DNA from: DATMER01 sp963844885 | Lineage (GTDB): Bacteria > Acidobacteriota > Thermoanaerobaculia > Multivoradales > UBA5704 | Length of the DNA stretch: 64,000 bases | Reading direction: 5' to 3' | NCBI GenBank assembly: GCA_963844885.1 | Contig: CAWJQA010000012.1 | Span: 310,001-374,000, forward strand | In this document: positions 59,201 through 64,000 of the stretch, piece by piece | Layout: each line of letters starts with the position of its first letter | Position numbering within the stretch: position 1 is the first letter of the stretch | Notes under the pieces: generated by a model | Databases searched by the model: none | The model's input: only the letters and a program-made list of their open reading frames with translations | What the model was told of the DNA's origin: nothing | Position numbers and translations under genes: made by a program

Positions 59201-62200
59201 CCGGGGTCGCCCCCTGCCCGGTCTGGCGGTCCAGTACGCGGACTACTCGGATTGGCAGCGCCGCCGGCTCCAGGGCGAGAGCCTGGAGCGTCATCTCTCC
59301 TACTGGAAGGAGCGCCTGGCGGGAGCACCCGCGGCCCTGGATCTGCCCACGGACCGGCCTCGGCCCCCGTTCCAGACCTGGCGCGGCGCGAGCGAGCGGC
59401 TGGAGATCGACGCCCGCACGACCGCGGCCGTGCGCGAGCTGGCGCGGCGCGAGGGCTCGTCGGTGTTCATGACGCTGCTGGCGGCGTTCGCCGCCGTCCT
59501 CGCCCGCTGCGCGCGCCAGCTCGACGTGGTGGTCGGCACGCCCACGGCCAACCGCGAGCGGGTGGAGTTGGAGACGCTCCTCGGCTTCTTCGCCAACAGC
59601 CTGGTGCTGCGCGTCGACTTCTCCGCGGAAGCCACGTTCCGCGGGCTGCTGGCGCGGGTGCGCGAGGTGACGCTCGGCGCCTACTCCCACCAGGAAGTCC
59701 CGTTCGAGAAGCTGGTCGAGGCCCTCAAGCCGGAGCGCAACCTGGGCCAGAACCCGATCTACCAGGTCACTTTCGCGCTGGAAGACTCGGCGCGCCCGGT
59801 GCTCGACCTGCCGGGCGTGACGGCCACGCCGCTCGTGGCCGACAGCGGCACCGCGAAGTTCGACGTCGCCCTCTACATGGAAGACCGGGACGGCCGGCTC
59901 ACCGGGCTGCTGGAGTACAACTGCGACCTGTTCGAGCGTGCCACCGCGACGCGTCTCCTGGCGCGCTTCTCCACCCTGCTCAACTCGGCCGTCACCGATC
60001 CCGACAGGCCCGTTCTGGACCTGCCGCTGCTGGACGGCCGGGAACGGCACTGGCTACTCTACGAGGCGAACGACACCGACCGGGAGCCGGCGTGGAGCCC
60101 GTTCGTCCACCGCTGGTTCGAGCGCTGCGCCGCGGCCCGGCCGGACGCCCCAGCGGTCTCCCAGGTCGGGACCGATCGCGGACTCAGCTATGCCGAGCTG
60201 GACCGGCGCGCCAACCAGCTCGCCCACCGGCTGCGCGCGCTCGGCGTGGGCCCGGAGGTGCGGGTGGCCGTGGCCGTCGAGCGCTCGCCGGAGCTGATCG
60301 TGGCCCTGCTCGGCATCCTCAAGGCCGGCGGCTGCTACGTGCCGCTCGACCCGGCCTACCCCGCGGACCGGCTGGCCTTCATGCTCCACGACTGCCAGGC
60401 GCCCGTGCTCCTCACCCAGCCGCATCTGGTGGAGACGCTGCCCGAGACCCAGGCCGTGCCGCTGCTGCTCGATCCGGACTGGCAGGAGCTGGCCGGCGAG
60501 CGGACCGACGCACCGGAGTCGGGTCTTCTGCCGGAGAACCTGGCCTACATGATCTACACCTCCGGGTCGACCGGCCGGCCGAAGGGCACCATGATCCGGC
60601 ACGACTCGCTGGCGAGCTACACCGAGGTGGCGTCCAAGGCCTACGGCGTGGGACCCGGCGAACGGGTACTCCAGTTCTGCTCGATCAGCTTCGACATCAG
60701 CCTGGAGGAGATCGTCCCCTGCCTGGCGTGCGGCGGCGAGCTGGTGATGCGCAACGACGCCATGCTGGAGTCGGTGGCCACGTTCCTGGACGTCTGCCGC
60801 GAACGGGGCGTCACCCTGATGAGCCTGCCGACCGCGTACTGGCACGACATCACGGCGCGCCTCGAAGAGATCGAGCTGCCGCCGTCGCTCCGGCTCGTGA
60901 TCATCGCCGGCGAGCGGGCGTTGCCCGAGCGGCTGGTGACCTGGAGGAAGCACGCGCCGGTACGGCCGCAGCTCATCAATACCTTCGGCCTGACCGAGTC
61001 GACGATCATCTCGACCGTCTGCGACCTGACGAAGGCGCGGCTCGAAAGCCTGCGCGAGGTACCGATCGGCCGCGCCATGCCGGACAGCACGATCTACCTC
61101 CTTGATAGAAACCTGGAGCCGGTGCCCGCGGGTGTGCCGGGCGAGGTCTTCCTCGGCGGCCGGCTCCTGGCGCGCGGCTACTTCGGCCGGCCCGGCCTGA
61201 CCGCCGACCGCTTCCAGCCGCACCCGCACCCGAGCAAGCCGGGAGAGCGGGTCTACCGCACCGGCGACCTCGCCCGCGCGCTGTGGGACGGCGAGATGGA
61301 GTTCCTCGGCCGCGGCGACCACCAGGTCAAGCTGCGCGGTTACCGCGTCGAGCTGGGCGAGATCGAGACCGCGCTGCTCCGGCTGCCGCAGGTGGACGCC
61401 GCCGTGGTCTCGGCTGCCGAACAGCGGCTCGTCTCCTGGATCGTGCCGGTGCCGGGGTCCGCCCCAACTTCGTCCGAGCTGCGCGCGGCCCTGCGCAACA
61501 CGCTGCCAGACTACATGCTGCCGGCCGTGTTCGTCTTCCTGGAGGCGCTGCCGCGGACCCCGAACGGCAAGGTTGACCGCGCCGCCCTGCCGAAGCCGGA
61601 AGGGATCGGAGCCGAGGTTCGCGAGAGCTACGTGGCGCCGCGCGACGAGGCGGAGAGGACCATCGCCCGCGTCTGGAAAGAGGTTCTCGGCCTGGACCGG
61701 GTGGGGATCTACGACAACTTCTTCGACCTCGGCGGCCACTCGCTCCTGCTGATCCAGGTCCACGAGCGCCTGAAGCGGGAGCTGGGCCTCGACCTGCCGA
61801 TGGTGGAGCTGTTCAAGCACTCGACCGTGGACGCCCTGGCCCGCCACGTGAGCCGGCCGCCGGCATCGGCCGCCGAGGCGGCGCCGTCCCTGAAGCAGAA
61901 GGCGCAGGAGCGTGTGGCGCGCAGCCAGGCGGCGGCGCAGCGCGAGCGGTTCCTCAAGGCCCGCGGGCAGCGCGCCGAGCGGCCCGCGCCGGCTCCGGGT
62001 CCGGACCCCAATACCCGCGTCGGCCACGCCCGCCTGTCGCGGGCCAGCGAAGCCTTCCTGGAGTATGCCCTGTCGCGGCCGGAGGTCCAGGAGCGCCGCA
62101 GCTTCGAGCTTCTCGCGCAGCAGAGCTCCTTCGCACCCTTCCCGCTCCACCCCTGGCCGGTCTTCGTCGACCGCGCCCGCGTCGCGGAGCACGAGCGGGT

Positions 62201-63347
62201 GACCGTCGGCCTCTGCCGCCTGGTCAAGAGCCTGCCGCGTAGGGTGTTCGGGAACGACCCGGAGCGCGTCCGGGAGTTCTACGACCTGGACTCGGTGGGC
62301 CTCGCGAAGTCGATGCTGGAGCATCCCACCGGCATCGAGAGCGCGCTCGGCCGCGGCGACTTCCTCGACACCCCGGCCGGCCTCCAGTGCCTCGAGCTCA
62401 ACATGGTCAGTCACCTGGGCGGCTGGCAGGCGCCGCTCTGGGCCGAGGCCTGCCTGCGCGTGCCGGTGATCCAGGAGTTCCTGCGCCGCGAGGGCCTGCG
62501 GGTCGAATGCCGCAACACGATCGAGCTGCTGTTCTCGCACGTCGTGGGCGAGGCCCGCCGGAGCCTGCCGCTCAACGGCGAGCTGAACGTCTCCTTCATC
62601 GTCCCGGACGACCTGGGCGGCGGCATCCAGCGCGACTTCGAGGCCTACCTCGACGCCACGCTCCGGCAGGCGCTCGGGCGGGAAGGCGCGCTCCACGGAC
62701 GGGCCACGCTCCGGCGCTACGCCGAGTTGACCGAGCGGGAGGGCAAGCTCTACGCCGGCGGCGAGCGCATCCACGCCGTGGTGGAGGCCCACGACGGCGG
62801 CACGGCGGCTCCGGCGGCGCGCTGCTTCAAGGCCGGCTCGCTCAACCTCTACAACGCGGCGGTGCGCACGGTGCTGACCGACAAGCGCAATCTCGCGCTG
62901 CTCTCCGAGTTGGCTGGCTCCGGCCTCTTCACGGCCGCGGAAAAAGAGCTCATCGAGCGCCACGTGCCGTGGACCCGGCGCCTGACGGCGGAGACCTTCG
63001 AATCCGCCCTGGCCCGCCGCGACGGGATGGTGATCAAACGCGCCCGGGTTGGCCAGGGGCGCGGTGTCCACGCCGGCCGGTTCACGCCGGAGGAGGATTG
63101 GCGGCGGCTCGCGTCCGAGGCCCTGGAACAGGGCGACTGGGTGCTCCAGGAGCGGGTGGAGTCGCTGCCGATCCTCGGCCAGAGCGGCGAGCGCGGGACC
63201 GCGCCGCACGAGGCCGTCTGGGGCCTGTTCGCGTTCGGCGACCGCTACGCGGGCGGCTTCCTCAGCCTCCGGCCCCACGGCGAGAGCGGCGTGATCAACG
63301 TCCACCAGGGAGCGAGCGAAGGGATCATCCTGGAGGTTTTGCCGTGA
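53262..63347 (+). CDS. Three-module NRPS with C-terminal ATP-grasp-like domain
   Basis: 3361 residues from GTG 53262; the frame opens slightly earlier and continues the C domain of 52108-53229. Domain order by position: rest of C1 (to 54000), A1 54030-55420, T1 55465-55670 (LGGHSLLAV), C2 55725-56960 (HHVAADE), A2 57000-58445, T2 58480-58700 (LGGRSLLAI), C3 58745-60000 (HHIVWDG), A3 60080-61590, T3 61640-61850 (LGGHSLLLI), a charged linker, then 62030-63347, a 440-residue domain with LNMVSHLGGWQ, IKRARVGQGRGVHAGR and WVLQERVES, reminiscent of circular-permuted ATP-grasp ligases. There is no thioesterase. By eye, A1 has signature DLFNNALTY (known for Ala) and A2 DAWFLGHVV (close to Leu); A3 (D-I-E-S-I-A-T-I-I) matches none I know. 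Near 55810-55915 about 30 residues are out of frame (two compensating indels). Confidence 0.92.
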   Translation: MLEIPTDRPRPVIQSYTGASRSLSLDGSGVLALATGRGATLHMLLVAAFQALLHRYAQQDEVLLGSPAAGRAPGLEDVAGYFVNPLVLRASFADDPAFIPLLARVRTAALEALDHQDFPFPLLVERLRPERDPGRSPLFQAMLVLQRAQSGAPGLSAFALGEAGARMELAGLECESIGLVERRVPFDLMLMAVESEGRIELSLQYVSDLFDGSTVERMLDHLANLLRGVAASPDVRVSAIELLSEAERRQIEAWASGPAIEAAGLCLHELIEAQTARTPDAVALVCGPESVTYAELDYRAGALAGRLRSRGVGPEVRVAVCTERTPGMVVALLAVLKAGGAYVPIDPAYPAERRAFMLEDSGAALLLTGEDLDGPDEPALRQPVPGNLAYLIYTSGSTGRPKGVAIEHRSAAAFARWARQVFTDEELSGVMAGTSICFDLSVFELFVPLCWGGTVILAANALALPETEGVRLVNTVPSAMAELVRSGGLPDSVVTVNLAGEPLTRELADAISCRHRRVLNLYGPSEDTTYSTFTVVGPEGEPTIGRPIAGTRAWLVDAHLRPVPPGMPGELHLAGEGLARGYLGRPDLTAERFVPDPFGPVGGRLYRTGDLARFQPDGEIRFLGRIDYQVKIRGFRVETGEVEAALRALPAVRGAVVMSAGDRLIAFVVPADTDIDPVGLRDELRRTLPEFMVPAVAVLETLPLTPNGKVDRKALARLVSATGGTGWREEGAAPRDRTEEVLAAIFAEVLGVGKVGIHDDFFALGGHSLLAVRVQSRIRERLRSEVPLGAFFHSPTVARLRSCLAPIKNPLPPVPPRPEDRTRFPLSFAQERLWFLHRMAPESAAYHLAGSRASRGRWTWRPCAAPGMESCGARRSCVRGIREVGGRPVLEVVEEGVELEAGPRSPGAFARQPFDLETGPPLRAALARLGPESHLLLLVLHHVAADEGSLDILLRDLAAGYEGVALAELPFQYADFAEWQRGWLQGEELEGRLAWWEERLAGLAPLELPTDRPRPAVWSGRGSIATARLDSVEDLAALARREGSTLFMALLAAFDALLGRYTGQEDVAVGSPVSGRDRRELEGLAGLFVNTLVLRAGLAGEPGFRELLRRVRGATVEAQERADLPFELLVDRLRPERSLERNPLFSVTFALHRPPASRRIGGLAVAVEPVSTGTAKFDLSLFAVETEDGLELALEHATDLFETATAGRMLRHLSNLIREAVADPDRSVWDLPILAPEERIQLLTDWGSRPEPAVTGLVHEMFAEQARLAPERLAVTAGDGSLTYGELDRRAEGWAHRLADLGVGPETPVALWLDRSAAFVVAALAVLEAGGAYVPIDPESPRTRLLELLGQAGIRHLITDSRRSEGLGFDGEIFLMDGAVPDGADPIVRIEGRNLAYAIFTSGSTGAPKAVAVEHASLANLVQWHRREYAVTPDDRATQVAGLGFDAAVWEIWPYLAAGASLHIPDEATRTSPAALVDWMASQGVTISFLPTPLAELAVAQPRPDSLRLRALLTGGDRLHRAPDRAWNLVNHYGPTENTVVATSAAVDETDGTPPIGRPIGNVRTYVVDARLRPVPAGVPGELLLGGSSLARGYLGRPDLTAERFVPDPLSGEPGARLYRTGDLVRWTDRRLDFLGRIDQQVKVQGFRIEPAEVEAALDRHPLVVESAVRIWDGGSLAAYVVPRAELDASTLRDALREQLPAYMVPATFTFLDALPLTPNGKVDRRALPKPERAAGGLTPARNATEQRLAEIWSEVLGGGPVGIHDNFFDLGGRSLLAIEILARVRNAFGVELPPRTLFESPTVAALAAAVQKAGADEGPVLIHAEHEAAPASFAQQRLWFLDRLEPGSPVYNLPARVRLQGPLDPGTLRRSLTAILERHEALRTTFAAKDGEPVQVIHPPREAELPVVSLSGFDDPMREAERIGALDAQTPFDLEREPLLRATLLRLGPDDHILLVTVHHIVWDGWSLNVFIRELSALYRGRPLPGLAVQYADYSDWQRRRLQGESLERHLSYWKERLAGAPAALDLPTDRPRPPFQTWRGASERLEIDARTTAAVRELARREGSSVFMTLLAAFAAVLARCARQLDVVVGTPTANRERVELETLLGFFANSLVLRVDFSAEATFRGLLARVREVTLGAYSHQEVPFEKLVEALKPERNLGQNPIYQVTFALEDSARPVLDLPGVTATPLVADSGTAKFDVALYMEDRDGRLTGLLEYNCDLFERATATRLLARFSTLLNSAVTDPDRPVLDLPLLDGRERHWLLYEANDTDREPAWSPFVHRWFERCAAARPDAPAVSQVGTDRGLSYAELDRRANQLAHRLRALGVGPEVRVAVAVERSPELIVALLGILKAGGCYVPLDPAYPADRLAFMLHDCQAPVLLTQPHLVETLPETQAVPLLLDPDWQELAGERTDAPESGLLPENLAYMIYTSGSTGRPKGTMIRHDSLASYTEVASKAYGVGPGERVLQFCSISFDISLEEIVPCLACGGELVMRNDAMLESVATFLDVCRERGVTLMSLPTAYWHDITARLEEIELPPSLRLVIIAGERALPERLVTWRKHAPVRPQLINTFGLTESTIISTVCDLTKARLESLREVPIGRAMPDSTIYLLDRNLEPVPAGVPGEVFLGGRLLARGYFGRPGLTADRFQPHPHPSKPGERVYRTGDLARALWDGEMEFLGRGDHQVKLRGYRVELGEIETALLRLPQVDAAVVSAAEQRLVSWIVPVPGSAPTSSELRAALRNTLPDYMLPAVFVFLEALPRTPNGKVDRAALPKPEGIGAEVRESYVAPRDEAERTIARVWKEVLGLDRVGIYDNFFDLGGHSLLLIQVHERLKRELGLDLPMVELFKHSTVDALARHVSRPPASAAEAAPSLKQKAQERVARSQAAAQRERFLKARGQRAERPAPAPGPDPNTRVGHARLSRASEAFLEYALSRPEVQERRSFELLAQQSSFAPFPLHPWPVFVDRARVAEHERVTVGLCRLVKSLPRRVFGNDPERVREFYDLDSVGLAKSMLEHPTGIESALGRGDFLDTPAGLQCLELNMVSHLGGWQAPLWAEACLRVPVIQEFLRREGLRVECRNTIELLFSHVVGEARRSLPLNGELNVSFIVPDDLGGGIQRDFEAYLDATLRQALGREGALHGRATLRRYAELTEREGKLYAGGERIHAVVEAHDGGTAAPAARCFKAGSLNLYNAAVRTVLTDKRNLALLSELAGSGLFTAAEKELIERHVPWTRRLTAETFESALARRDGMVIKRARVGQGRGVHAGRFTPEEDWRRLASEALEQGDWVLQERVESLPILGQSGERGTAPHEAVWGLFAFGDRYAGGFLSLRPHGESGVINVHQGASEGIILEVLP

Positions 63348-64000
63348 GCCGGATCGCCGTCGTCGGCATGGCCGGCCGGTTTCCCGGCGCGCCCGGTGTC
63401 GAGGCGCTCTGGCAGGTTCTGGCCGAAGGGCGCGAGACGCTCACCGTCTTCTCCGAGGAGGAGCTGCGCGCGGCGGGCGTTTCGCCGTTGCTACTCGCCG
63501 ATCCGGCCTACGTCCGGTCGCGCGGCCTGATCGACGGACCGGACCGGTTCGACGCCGCCTTCTTCGGTCTCAACCCGCGCGAGGCCGACATCACGGACCC
63601 GCAGCACCGGCTGCTGCTGGAGAACGCCTGGGAGGCGCTGGAGAGCGCCGGCTACGACCCGCGGCGCTACCCGGGGCTGATCGGCGTCTTCGCCGGCGCC
63701 GGGTCCAACACCTACCTGCTGTTCAATCTCGCCCGCAACCGCGAGGTGGTCGACGCGGTCGGGATGTACCAGGCCATGCTGGGCAGCGACGGCGACTTCC
63801 TGGCGACCCGGATCTCCTACAAGCTCGGCCTGCGCGGGCCGAGCCTGACGGTGCAAACGGCGTGCTCGACGTCGCTCGTGGCGGTCCACCTGGCCTGCCA
63901 GAGCCTGCTCAGCGGCGAGTGCGACATGGCGCTCGCGGGCGGGGTGCGGATCTCGGTGCCGCAGCGCGCCGGCTATCTCTACCAGCCGGGCGGGATCTTC
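63344..64000 (+). CDS. Type I polyketide synthase, N-terminal ketosynthase (partial)
   Basis: Starts GTG 63344, overlapping the NRPS stop (GTGA); 219 residues are visible before the window ends. It is a KS domain: IAVVGMAGRFPGAP, FFGLNPREADITDPQHRLLLENAWEALE and the active-site Cys174 in VQTACSTSLVA. The KS would extend the T3-bound or ATP-grasp-processed chain with malonyl-type units, or receive it from the NRPS. Further domains lie beyond the window. Tight overlap means cotranscription with the NRPS. Confidence 0.93.
   Translation, partial: MSRIAVVGMAGRFPGAPGVEALWQVLAEGRETLTVFSEEELRAAGVSPLLLADPAYVRSRGLIDGPDRFDAAFFGLNPREADITDPQHRLLLENAWEALESAGYDPRRYPGLIGVFAGAGSNTYLLFNLARNREVVDAVGMYQAMLGSDGDFLATRISYKLGLRGPSLTVQTACSTSLVAVHLACQSLLSGECDMALAGGVRISVPQRAGYLYQPGGIF

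Overview
The window is a 64-kb, very GC-rich bacterial chromosome segment, densely coded on both strands, with an outer membrane implied by a beta-barrel protein, lipoproteins and RND pumps. The gene set suits a soil- or sediment-type Acidobacteriota (Thermoanaerobaculia-like) or a similar deep-branching Gram-negative lineage: DUF4388 signalling proteins, a DUF1800/DUF1501 pair, a BlaI/M56 pair, BNR-repeat proteins, and a fatty-acyl-AMP-ligase NRPS. This assignment is inference; there is no rRNA or other phylogenetic marker in the window. A selenocysteine tRNA shows that UGA is probably decoded as Sec somewhere in this genome.

Layout. 0-6 kb: a PlsB-like acyltransferase cut by the left edge, an HDAC-family deacetylase, then a histidine kinase, a response regulator and an EAL protein that probably form one signalling unit. 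6-18 kb: a large LolA-like/beta-barrel protein, a periplasmic protein, a glycerophosphodiesterase remnant coupled to a cupin, two small membrane proteins of lower GC, a BNR-repeat protein, a frameshifted XdhC, a methyltransferase and a membrane glycosyltransferase-like gene. 18-23 kb: FmdB and DUF4388 genes, MoeA, tRNA-Sec, a lipoprotein, a DUF4412-like protein, a hotdog thioesterase and a DUF6883/DUF4926 pair. 23-24 kb: non-coding DNA with hairpins and a degenerate 21-bp-period array. 24-36 kb: a minus-strand export block (HlyD, RND, RND fused to an ABC ATPase), then an ABC-2 operon. 36-46.7 kb: DUF1800, DUF1501, HutD, DinB, an O-methyltransferase, BlaI/M56, and a second DUF4388-GAF-receiver signalling operon. 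46.9-48.7 kb: a repeat-rich accessory patch with a mazE antitoxin, a truncated mazF and a perfect 21-bp tandem array. 48.7-64 kb: a racemase-like gene, a fatty acid desaturase and a lipopeptide assembly line running off the right edge.

The most interesting part is 49.7-64 kb. A desaturase precedes FAAL-ACP-(C-A-T)x3, whose last carrier domain is followed not by a thioesterase but by a long C-terminal domain with ATP-grasp-like features. A type I PKS begins with a GTGA overlap. Together these predict a lipidated, Ala- and Leu-containing peptide extended by polyketide modules.

Many genes are broken by one or two single-base indels, mostly in G/C runs (XdhC, the DUF4412-like gene, HlyD, RND-ABC, DUF1800, FAAL and two NRPS sites). 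The flanking sequence reads well, so base-calling error is at least as likely as gene decay. A C-rich palindrome family occurs four times, twice inside reading frames.
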